The notes below the pieces were generated by a model. The model was not told where the DNA came from. It ran no database searches and was given only the letters and a program-made list of their open reading frames with translations. Below, in pieces: positions 1-6,005 of a stretch of DNA of 6,621 nucleotides; the stretch's first letter is position 1, and each line of letters starts with the position of its first letter. The position numbers and the translations under genes are program-made. The stretch spans positions 1 to 6,621 of the forward strand of contig JACPZR010000353.1 of NCBI GenBank assembly GCA_016195395.1, read 5' to 3'. Origin of the DNA: Spirochaetia bacterium (lineage in GTDB: Bacteria > Spirochaetota > Leptospirae > Leptospirales > Leptonemataceae).

Positions 1-213
1 GAGTCGCTTTGTGGCGGGGAAGACGTCTTTCAATTCCCGTACGGTGGTTTTGACGAGCACCGCAGAGGGCTGGGCCTGCGAGTCCGGGTCGGGATGGGAT
101 TCGTTGGGCGACGTCTGCGCATTGATCTCACCGGGGAGGCCCGCAACCGCGAGCCAACCCGTAAGCAACGTTGCGGACAGGACCGCAGCGCCGATTCCAA
201 GACCACGAATCAC
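1..213 (-). CDS. Exported protein of unknown function, 5' part only (runs off the left edge)
   Basis: This is the first 71 codons of a leftward gene, read from a GTG at 213-211. It starts one base after the TGA of the FecR lipoprotein gene, so translation is probably coupled to it. The N-terminus is a clear Sec signal peptide: one Arg at residue 3, a long hydrophobic run (GIGAAVLSATLLTGWLAVAGL, roughly residues 6-26), and a plausible signal peptidase I site after INA (about residue 33) before QTSPNES. A Pro/Ser/Asp/Gln-rich linker follows, then a possible folded start around AVLVKTTVRELKDVF. No lipobox Cys is seen. I do not recognise the family. The start is uncertain: no Shine-Dalgarno lies in front of the GTG, and an in-frame TTG at 243 would add ten residues (LLLHKFIPAD) within the FecR gene but has GGAGA directly against it. 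The exported nature is well supported; the function is not known. Confidence 0.6.
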   Translation of the reverse strand, partial: MIRGLGIGAAVLSATLLTGWLAVAGLPGEINAQTSPNESHPDPDSQAQPSAVLVKTTVRELKDVFPATKRL

Positions 214-214
214 G

Positions 215-1174
215 TCAGCGGGAATGAATTTGTGAAGAAGCAATCTCCGACCGCTCGATGCGCACAATCCCGCGCACAGTGTGCATCACAATACCTTTTT
301 CATCCGCAGCAATCACGGCGCCCGTGAGCTTTTCGCCGCTCTTGAGGATCACGCTGTCAAGTTCTGGATAGAACTGGCGGAGTTCCTTTTCCGTGCTCAG
401 TGCAAGCGACGGCGTTTTTCCACCGTACCCAAGTCCCTGCAGAGCCTTGTTCAACTCTTCTGCGCGGCGGGTGGACAACGTGGATGAGATTTCCGATGCG
501 GAGCCGCCGGCCGCAACACGGTCAAACACGTCCGAAGAGACAGAGACTACGGTGGCTTTATAGAGAAGTTCCTTTTCCGTCACGGGAGAAGCGGCCACTT
601 TAACCGACTTGCCCTGCGCGACCGACCCGTTTTCCCCCGGGGAGAGGACCGTTTCGGCCGCATTCTTGGACGATTGATCCGGCGTGGGAACAACAGCGAC
701 GCGTCCGTCAATCACGCGCACAGAACTGGAGGAAGCATCAGCCTCCACGAGAAATGTGGTCCCTCTCACACCGGCGATGGCCGTAGGAGAAACGACGGAG
801 AGATTATCTCCCGCGCGCGCTTTGTCCAGACGACCAGTCAGGCTGCCGGACTTGAGGTTTACTTCTGTGTCACGTCCGCCTGTGAGGTGCTTTACGCTCA
901 TGGTGGAGCCTGCGCGGAGGCGCATCACCGCGCCCACACGGCTTTGAGCGTCCAAGGTGCCGGTGACTATGCGGATCACATCGTCCCCGCCAACCAGCAT
1001 CCCAACAACGGCCGGGATTTCTTTGTCCGCTTTTACCACGATCGACTGGCCGGTAAGCTCAATGATCATGAGGGAGTTGTCCCCGGTGCGGACTTCTTTC
1101 TTGGAGCACGCCCCAAAAACGAGGGTGGAGACTACAATGGAGAGAAGGAGAACTTTGTGCGTTTGTTTGAACAT
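215..1174 (-). CDS. FecR-domain lipoprotein (LipL45-like)
   Basis: This predicts a 319-residue lipoprotein. The signal peptide has Lys3 and Lys7, a hydrophobic core, and a relaxed spirochaete-type lipobox VFGA-C with the lipidated Cys at residue 23, followed by SKKE. Residues about 57-162 form a FecR-like domain with its two hallmarks: a VGAVMRLRAGSTMSV segment (80-94) and VSPTAIAGVRGTTFLVE (128-144), which leads into VRVIDGRVAVV. The last 50 residues (LKSGEKLTGAVIAADEKG, then GIVRIERSEI) read like a short Sm-like beta barrel of the kind often found at the end of such proteins. Classical FecR is an inner-membrane anti-sigma regulator with a cytoplasmic tail. This one has no such tail and no sigma factor or TonB receptor beside it, so a periplasmic or surface binding role is more likely. 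I chose the ATG at 1174 over one 33 bases upstream because AGAGG sits 5 bases before it and the upstream ATG falls inside the predicted promoter spacer. Confidence 0.85.
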   Translation of the reverse strand: MFKQTHKVLLLSIVVSTLVFGACSKKEVRTGDNSLMIIELTGQSIVVKADKEIPAVVGMLVGGDDVIRIVTGTLDAQSRVGAVMRLRAGSTMSVKHLTGGRDTEVNLKSGSLTGRLDKARAGDNLSVVSPTAIAGVRGTTFLVEADASSSSVRVIDGRVAVVPTPDQSSKNAAETVLSPGENGSVAQGKSVKVAASPVTEKELLYKATVVSVSSDVFDRVAAGGSASEISSTLSTRRAEELNKALQGLGYGGKTPSLALSTEKELRQFYPELDSVILKSGEKLTGAVIAADEKGIVMHTVRGIVRIERSEIASSQIHSR

Positions 1175-1179
1175 GTGGG

Positions 1180-1184
1180 CCTCT
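1180..1184 (-). promoter_or_regulatory. Ribosome binding site of the FecR lipoprotein gene
   Basis: AGAGG on the minus strand, 5 bases before the ATG at 1174. It decides the start codon in favour of 1174 over the in-frame ATG at 1207, and gives a signal peptide of normal length. Confidence 0.6.
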
Positions 1185-1195
1185 ATATTGACTCC

Positions 1196-1224
1196 ATTAT
1201 CGTTCATGCGTCATAATCCGACAA
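1196..1224 (-). promoter_or_regulatory. Predicted sigma70-type promoter of the FecR lipoprotein gene
   Basis: On the minus strand, TTGTCG (1224-1219, four of six matches to the -35 consensus) is followed after exactly 17 bases by GATAAT (1201-1196, five of six matches to the -10 consensus). Transcription would begin around 1187-1190, leaving a short leader with the AGAGG ribosome site. The promoter fills most of the 66-base gap after the glycosyltransferase gene, so the FecR lipoprotein and the exported protein after it can be expressed independently of the glycosyltransferase. This is a consensus match only, not proof of use. Confidence 0.55.
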
Positions 1225-1240
1225 GAACAATTCCAGCGCT

Positions 1241-2371
1241 CTACAGACGGAGAGCCAGCGAAGCGCATGTGCGCGCCATATCGAACTCTTTCTTGGCCAT
1301 GTCACGCGCTTTGCGGCCCATCTCTTCACGCAGGTCGCTCGAATTGATCAGGCTGATGATCGCCGTTCCTAGTGCTTCCGCACTACCCGGGGTAACCAGT
1401 ATTCCGGAGAATCCATGCCGCACGATTTCCTCCACACCGTCCATGGAACCCGCAACGACCGGGATGCCGTGATAGGCCGCCTCCATTAGCGCCGTGCCCA
1501 GCGTGCGCGCATCATCTTCTCGCTCCATGCCCGGCTGGACCACGATGTCCGCCGCATCCCAAACGGCAGCCAGTGTCTTTGCCGGAAGAAGGCCGGTCAT
1601 CGTTACGTTCGAGACAAGGCCGCGTCTGCGTATCAGTTCCTCCAAAAAGCCATGCTCGGGACCCGAACCTACGATCAACAGGTGCACCTGATCCGTGATC
1701 GCCTTGTTCCGACTCATGGTCTCTATGAGCAGATCAAAGCCGCGTCGCGCCACAAGGGGTCCCATTGCCAGAAGCACCGTGCGCCCCGCCAAACGCGCCG
1801 CGATTTCCGCCGGGAGCACGGGGCGGCGGACCGCCACCGGTTCAATCCCGGGCGGGACAAGCGCTATCTTGTCGTCACTCACGCCAAACTCACGCACGGC
1901 GCGGGACAGATAACGTGAGACCGTGAAGACGTTCCTCGCCGTACGCAAAAGGCGTCGCTCGGAAAAGCGGAACAAACCCAGGTTATTTTTGATGTCCGGA
2001 CCAATCAAGAATACGGAATGCGGAACGGCGGGCGGAAGCTTCTCAAACGCAGCACATGCCGCGGCGGAAAAGCTGGTGAATAGAACATGGTCCGGGGAGT
2101 GCGCGCTCAATCGCTCAAGAAACAAGGTCTCAACAGCCTTGTAGCTGGTTCCAAAAAACGAAGGCTCTCCGCACGCGCGAAAAATCGCATAGGGCTCTTT
2201 CTCATCAAAGGCGCGGCGTTCCTCCGCTGTGGTTACACCGATTTCAGGGTCATTTGTGACGAGTACCTGCAGCTGGTCTGGACTCCAGAATCGGGCCAGA
2301 GATGTGAACAACCCCTCCAAGCCGCCTGGTTCGGGTCTGAAAAAGTCGGTAACAATCAACAGGCGTTTCAC
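1241..2371 (-). CDS. GT4-family (GT-B fold) glycosyltransferase
   Basis: This 376-residue protein has the two-domain layout and usual length of a cytoplasmic retaining glycosyltransferase that uses a nucleotide sugar. The N-terminal acceptor domain opens with LLIVTDFFRPEPGGLEGLF (4-22), the typical glycine-rich start. The linker carries VSRYLSRAVREFGV and then KIALVPPGIEP (151-178). The C-terminal donor domain shows MGPLVARRGFDLLIE (203-217), LLIVGSGPE (231-239), VTMTGLLP (256-263), and EAAYHGIPVVAGSMDGVEEIV (297-317). The second Glu of the EX7E motif is E297, but the position eight residues earlier is Arg289 instead of the usual Glu. Acceptor and sugar cannot be told from sequence; cell-envelope polysaccharide, LPS or glycolipid synthesis are the common roles. 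The start is a GTG that follows an in-frame TAA by two codons (2380-2378), so it cannot begin further upstream. No Shine-Dalgarno is visible. It diverges from the lipoprotein cassette. Confidence 0.88.
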   Translation of the reverse strand: MKRLLIVTDFFRPEPGGLEGLFTSLARFWSPDQLQVLVTNDPEIGVTTAEERRAFDEKEPYAIFRACGEPSFFGTSYKAVETLFLERLSAHSPDHVLFTSFSAAACAAFEKLPPAVPHSVFLIGPDIKNNLGLFRFSERRLLRTARNVFTVSRYLSRAVREFGVSDDKIALVPPGIEPVAVRRPVLPAEIAARLAGRTVLLAMGPLVARRGFDLLIETMSRNKAITDQVHLLIVGSGPEHGFLEELIRRRGLVSNVTMTGLLPAKTLAAVWDAADIVVQPGMEREDDARTLGTALMEAAYHGIPVVAGSMDGVEEIVRHGFSGILVTPGSAEALGTAIISLINSSDLREEMGRKARDMAKKEFDMARTCASLALRL

Positions 2372-2423
2372 GAGGGTTTAGAAAAAAAGCGGGATGGTTT
2401 CGACTACGAGGACCATTCCTATC
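2372..2423. other. Very short divergent intergenic region
   Basis: Only about 52 bases separate the GTG of the leftward glycosyltransferase from the preferred ATG of the rightward lipoprotein (about 22 if the lipoprotein began at the upstream ATG at 2394). It contains a run of seven A (2382-2388) and a GAGGA (2408-2412). A TATCAT hexamer overlaps the lipoprotein ATG (2420-2425) and resembles a -10 box, but no convincing -35 pairs with it. Promoters for both directions must lie here or inside the neighbouring coding sequences; I could not place either with confidence. Confidence 0.5.
2408..2412 (+). promoter_or_regulatory. Candidate ribosome binding site of the large lipoprotein gene
   Basis: GAGGA lies 11 bases before the ATG at 2424. 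The spacing is longer than ideal, but the alternative ATG at 2394 has only GCGGG directly against it, so 2424 is the better start. Confidence is limited by the spacing. Confidence 0.4.
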
Positions 2424-4598
2424 ATGAATCTACTCTTCTCCACGGACTGCGCCCCAGGGCTGCGGTGCAATAAAAAAAACCCCCTCCTTCTGGCCCTGCT
2501 GGTGCTTTCATGCAGTGGATCGCATCCACTCACTCCCCTGCCGCTGCCGGAGAGTGGTGAGCCGTTTGCGGTTTCCTATGCAGAACAGACCGTATGGCCC
2601 AGGGCCGGCGGGACTCTGGACCCCGCTCCGGCACTCGGTGATCCATTCGAGGAGAGACGCATTCTCCATGCGTCCCAACCGGGTTTTCACAGCCGGGACA
2701 ACCTTCTCTGCTTCACGAGCCAGAGCGCATTTTTCTTTAATAACGAAGCAGGACTCCGTGTCAGCGTCTGCGTTCCCGACGCCGACTCCGAAAGTGCCGC
2801 ACGCCGGGCCCGGGAGATCGTATCTGCTTCATCTCCAGGAACGCCGCCGGTTGTCAGTGGGCCTCTCCGTCTGGAAGTGCTGTCTTTGAATCGTGTAAAA
2901 GAACTCGGCATTCCCGTACTGAGCGTCGACGGCGCGTCCACGCGCGCAATGACGTTGGTCAGCGATTTGGGCATCCAGGCTGCGTCGGCATGGGAACAGA
3001 AGAGTCCTCTCGCGCATGACACGATCCATTCAGTACTCGCCCGGCGTTTTGCGGTAGATTCGTTCCATCTCCTGGTTTACGAGGACCGCGCTGTATTCCT
3101 CTACCCAGCCGGCCCCAATTGGCTCGCGATAACGCTCCGCGGTACCAAATATGTTGAGGGCCTTCTTACGGGCCTCGCGTCGGTCACCGAGATTCATGAA
3201 CGACTTTTTGCGACTGCAGATAACGCACCCGCCCGCGTAACGGAGGCATACTTCACCGCGCAAGGCGCGGCGCCATTTGTTGAGATTGCGGGAGATGGGG
3301 CGGGGAGCTCACTGGTGCGTTTTGATACGGCAGTCACAGTTCCGGCCGCCGGAGTTATCTCGCGTGAAGCCTTTCTCTTTTCAAAGGCCGTGATTGTCAT
3401 GGACCAGGACCCGGCGAGCGTTAATGCCGGCGAGCCGCTCGCCTACGATGCACTCAAATCCGGCGGCGCTTCCAAGGACAGGTCGTTTACGCGCGATGCC
3501 TTGGATACGCTCCGACCGGCGTGGATTTGCGCGGATGATGCGCCATGCGCGAGCCGCGGGATTCACCCCGACTACGTCCGCCCGCTGGCCCAAACAGAGT
3601 CCAACCAGTGTACACCAAAGGATTTTGAGCTGTCAGAGATGAATCCGTTCGGCGTCAAAGTGCGCGGCCGTTTCGACAGCGGCGGGAAGTTCCTAGAGTT
3701 CCGCGCCCGTCGCTCCTGCCAAAACGGACGCGTTCTGTTTTCGGCGGGAAAGAGCTTCCTGGATCCCGGGTGGGGAGCTGTACGCGAGGGGCAGATTCTC
3801 TTGTTTGCGGCGGACCAGTCGGTGTTTCAGGCAGAGGCTTGGATTGCATCCGACCTGCGTTCGTTTTCCCCCACGGACAGTGTAACCGCCTTCGACGCAG
3901 CGGACGACACGACGCACAATCTTTACGTCCCGGATAACGCGGTCATTGTGCCGGGCTCCAAGAGCGGCGGCGCGTTCCGAAGCGCACATTCCATTCTGAT
4001 CTCAAGACAGGGTGATGTGCGCATGCATCCGCATACATGCCGCGGGCTTCTTCCGGAGCTCGAAGAGTCGCACGCGATGACGCCGGGCTACGACGAGGAC
4101 GAGCCCTCTGAAGAGGGAGCGCCGCTCTTCTCCGAGCTTCTGCCCATGGGTTCTGTGGGCCCTGACGGACCCCACGCAGACGATGAGTTCATTGAGTTTC
4201 TGTCTGATGAACGCCTCTGTATGAGCGGAGGGTTTGATCTGGCGATTGTCCAGAACGGAAATCTCCGCACCTTCCGGTTTCCTCCCCCCTGCGTGCGCAC
4301 GGGACTCTTCACAATCATCAGAGGGACGCCGGCCTGTTTTACGCAGGGGCCTGACACAAACGTTATCCCACAACTGTCGCTTCCCAATGGGGCTGCTGTC
4401 TACACAACACGGGCGGGTCGTCTCCTGAGCGACTCTGTCACCATCGACAGTGCCTTGTATTCCAGCATGAACGCAGGCAGCACACGAAGATCCCTTTCGC
4501 GGCAAAACGGCGTTTGGCGCGTCTCTTTTTCCAGCGGCGCAGCACTCTGTCCCAATACCACATTCGCTGATCCCGGTATCGGAGGAGGCGGACAATGA
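2424..4598 (+). CDS. Large Cys-containing lipoprotein with three lamin-tail-like segments
   Basis: This predicts a 724-residue surface or periplasmic lipoprotein of no family I can name. The signal peptide has a long n-region ending in NKKN, a hydrophobic core LLLALLVL, and lipobox VLS-C with the lipidated Cys at residue 30. The mature part has eleven more Cys, which suits disulfides outside the cytoplasm. Three places share a pattern of hydrophobic-x-E followed at variable distance by F-hydrophobic-E-hydrophobic: VTEAYF...FVEI (about 272-288), LSEMNPFG...FLEF (about 403-426) and SELLPMGS...DEFIEF (about 564-592). This is the look of bacterial lamin-tail domains, which are often found with secreted hydrolases. 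An acidic linker (YDEDEPSEE) precedes the third. I chose the ATG at 2424 because GAGGA lies 11 bases upstream and the signal peptide is shorter; an in-frame ATG at 2394 would add ten residues. The gene overlaps the next one by four bases. The lipoprotein call is solid; the domain call is tentative. Confidence 0.8.
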   Translation: MNLLFSTDCAPGLRCNKKNPLLLALLVLSCSGSHPLTPLPLPESGEPFAVSYAEQTVWPRAGGTLDPAPALGDPFEERRILHASQPGFHSRDNLLCFTSQSAFFFNNEAGLRVSVCVPDADSESAARRAREIVSASSPGTPPVVSGPLRLEVLSLNRVKELGIPVLSVDGASTRAMTLVSDLGIQAASAWEQKSPLAHDTIHSVLARRFAVDSFHLLVYEDRAVFLYPAGPNWLAITLRGTKYVEGLLTGLASVTEIHERLFATADNAPARVTEAYFTAQGAAPFVEIAGDGAGSSLVRFDTAVTVPAAGVISREAFLFSKAVIVMDQDPASVNAGEPLAYDALKSGGASKDRSFTRDALDTLRPAWICADDAPCASRGIHPDYVRPLAQTESNQCTPKDFELSEMNPFGVKVRGRFDSGGKFLEFRARRSCQNGRVLFSAGKSFLDPGWGAVREGQILLFAADQSVFQAEAWIASDLRSFSPTDSVTAFDAADDTTHNLYVPDNAVIVPGSKSGGAFRSAHSILISRQGDVRMHPHTCRGLLPELEESHAMTPGYDEDEPSEEGAPLFSELLPMGSVGPDGPHADDEFIEFLSDERLCMSGGFDLAIVQNGNLRTFRFPPPCVRTGLFTIIRGTPACFTQGPDTNVIPQLSLPNGAAVYTTRAGRLLSDSVTIDSALYSSMNAGSTRRSLSRQNGVWRVSFSSGAALCPNTTFADPGIGGGGQ
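4581..4588 (+). promoter_or_regulatory. Strong ribosome binding site of the beta-barrel gene
   Basis: GGAGGAGG lies 6 bases before the ATG at 4595, inside the last codons of the upstream lipoprotein gene, where it encodes part of the Gly-rich C-terminus. With the ATGA stop-start overlap it indicates translational coupling and efficient expression of the barrel. Confidence 0.8.
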
Positions 4599-5998
4599 GA
4601 GGTCGTCTTGAAATCTGTGCGGCGTCTCTCTTGTTTCTATATACAGGTGGAATCGGGCTTGCGGCTGAGAACGCGCCGTCCTTCTCCACGCCGTTTGTCT
4701 TTGCGGGCTTGAATGCGGCGCGAAAAGGAAGCGGCGGCGGATCCGCCCTCCCCGCGTGGCAGGTCGATCAGTACGTCGGTTTGCAGTCCCCCGCGGACCC
4801 GACGTGGGACCAAGCGGCATCCTCCGGACCCATGACGAGCCGCGTGGAACTCTCCGTGCTCGCGTTTCTCGCGAGAAGAGCGCCGGCGAAAGGGTCGTCG
4901 ACGGAGTCCGTGGGGATGGCACCGGGAAATAATCTCTACGTGGGCATGGTTTCCACCAGCGCGTATGCGATGAGGTTTCTAGTGGGCCGTGTGGGAGCGG
5001 AGCAGCGAACGAGCGATGCGATTCTTTTCCCGCACGGCGCTCTCACAGGGATTCATCTGATTTCTGGCAGTGAAGAATCAGGATTTCTCCGCATTTCTGT
5101 CCATGAAAGCTCGCTGGCAGGCACATTTCAATCAAGCGAGCCGGGAACTCCGCCCAGACGGATGCTCGACGCTGCCCGTGCTCCGCGGTCGGAACCGGGC
5201 CTCGACCTGGTCCTTTTTGGAAAGCGTGGCATGTTGCGCGGCGTTCTCCGGTACGGGCAGGAAAGTCGGGAATCACCGAACGTTATACGAGCCTCCCGCG
5301 ACGAGATCAACGTTCTACAGGCGGCTCTGGCGCTGGGGCCGGATGAAATCGCTCCCCCCTGGTTCTTAACGATGTCGCTTGAGAAGGCGTCCGGTTCGTT
5401 TCAGTCAGGCTACCGCGATGACGCGGGCGGCTACAGACGCCGCGTGGACGGCACGGCGCTCACTACATCCGCTGGTGTCCGTTTGGGTGACTTCACGCTC
5501 GGCACAACTGGTTACCTTCCCGAACCGGCGTCAGTTTCGAAAGGTTCGCGCCCGTCGGCTCGAGAGTCGTCAGGATTTGCCGCCTTTGGAGACTCTGTCC
5601 TGACAGAGAGCTCGCTCGACACGGTTTTAGGCTTTGCGCCCTTCCCGACTTTCAGCCCGGGTGCTGCAGGGGTCACGACAACAAGGAGCCCCGCCGTATT
5701 CCAGAGTCATGCATGGGTGCTGCGTTCGTATGCGGGGTATTCCGGGGATTCACTGCGTGGGGCCGTCGAGTACATCCTGTTCCGACCGGTACGCGCGGGA
5801 ACTGGCGGCGCCAAGAAACCAGGACCTGACACAAGCCTTCCCGCTTTCGCGGAAGTCGCGCTCAGGTTAACGTTATCCACAAAGGGGACATCGGGCCTGT
5901 CGATGCGATATGCGCGTATCACTCGCCGCATGCCTGACATCAGGCGCCCCGAACTTGCAGGCGAGTCTCTCTCGATCCAAGCCAACTATTCATTCTGA
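4595..5998 (+). CDS. Predicted outer-membrane beta-barrel protein
   Basis: This is a 467-residue exported protein. The N-terminus has Arg2 and Arg4, a hydrophobic core around ASLLFLYTGGIGLAA (9-23), and a signal peptidase I site near GLA/A or LAA/E; there is no lipobox Cys. The C-terminus ends ESLSIQANYSF, with L, I, A, Y and F at alternating positions and a terminal Phe. That is the classical beta-signal recognised by the BAM assembly machinery, so the protein is very probably inserted in the outer membrane. The body has many short alternating segments with Gly and aromatic residues (for example NNLYVGMVSTSAYAMRFLVG, then LRGAVEYILF and GLSMRYARITRR near the end), consistent with strands joined by polar loops, some of them long and Ser/Gly/Pro-rich. 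I do not recognise a family and cannot count strands reliably. It overlaps the lipoprotein stop (ATGA) and is followed 7 bases later by the PLD-like gene, so it may export, anchor or partner one of these lipoproteins. Confidence 0.78.
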   Translation: MRGRLEICAASLLFLYTGGIGLAAENAPSFSTPFVFAGLNAARKGSGGGSALPAWQVDQYVGLQSPADPTWDQAASSGPMTSRVELSVLAFLARRAPAKGSSTESVGMAPGNNLYVGMVSTSAYAMRFLVGRVGAEQRTSDAILFPHGALTGIHLISGSEESGFLRISVHESSLAGTFQSSEPGTPPRRMLDAARAPRSEPGLDLVLFGKRGMLRGVLRYGQESRESPNVIRASRDEINVLQAALALGPDEIAPPWFLTMSLEKASGSFQSGYRDDAGGYRRRVDGTALTTSAGVRLGDFTLGTTGYLPEPASVSKGSRPSARESSGFAAFGDSVLTESSLDTVLGFAPFPTFSPGAAGVTTTRSPAVFQSHAWVLRSYAGYSGDSLRGAVEYILFRPVRAGTGGAKKPGPDTSLPAFAEVALRLTLSTKGTSGLSMRYARITRRMPDIRRPELAGESLSIQANYSF

Positions 5999-6001
5999 GG
6001 A
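5997..6001 (+). promoter_or_regulatory. Ribosome binding site of the PLD-like gene, overlapping the previous stop codon
   Basis: GAGGA begins inside the TGA of the barrel gene and lies 4 bases before the ATG at 6006. Ribosomes ending the barrel gene arrive on the next initiation site, which supports an operon with coupled translation. Confidence 0.65.
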
Positions 6002-6005
6002 TCCT

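Noticed and set aside
1205..1207. Upstream ATG of the FecR lipoprotein (adds 11 residues)
   Set aside because: It falls between the predicted -35 and -10 boxes, has a weaker ribosome site, and would give an acidic n-region poorly suited to a signal peptide.
674..1216. Plus-strand open frame of 180 codons opposite the FecR lipoprotein
   Set aside because: It is antisense to a gene with a clear lipobox and FecR domain; the translation is low-complexity His/Arg/Ala with no recognisable features.
2451..2480. GC-rich inverted repeat (GCGCC...GGTGC) next to an A-run, resembling a terminator
   Set aside because: On the plus strand the hairpin is followed by A instead of U, and on the minus strand the U-run would come before the hairpin. 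It also lies within the lipoprotein coding sequence.
3263..3273. Perfect palindrome GGCGC-G-GCGCC
   Set aside because: It sits within well-behaved coding sequence of the lipoprotein, is short, and is expected at this GC content; nothing links it to regulation.
4002..4922. Long open frame of 306 codons on the minus strand across the lipoprotein/barrel junction
   Set aside because: It lies antisense to two well-supported coupled genes, its product is Arg/Pro/Ser-rich with no signal or motif, and such frames are expected opposite GC-rich coding sequence.
5873..5881. TTATCCACA, a perfect match to the E. coli DnaA box
   Set aside because: It is a single copy inside the barrel gene, with no cluster, AT-rich unwinding region or origin genes nearby. 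The similar TTATCCCACA at about 4361 has an extra C. Chance is the simplest explanation.
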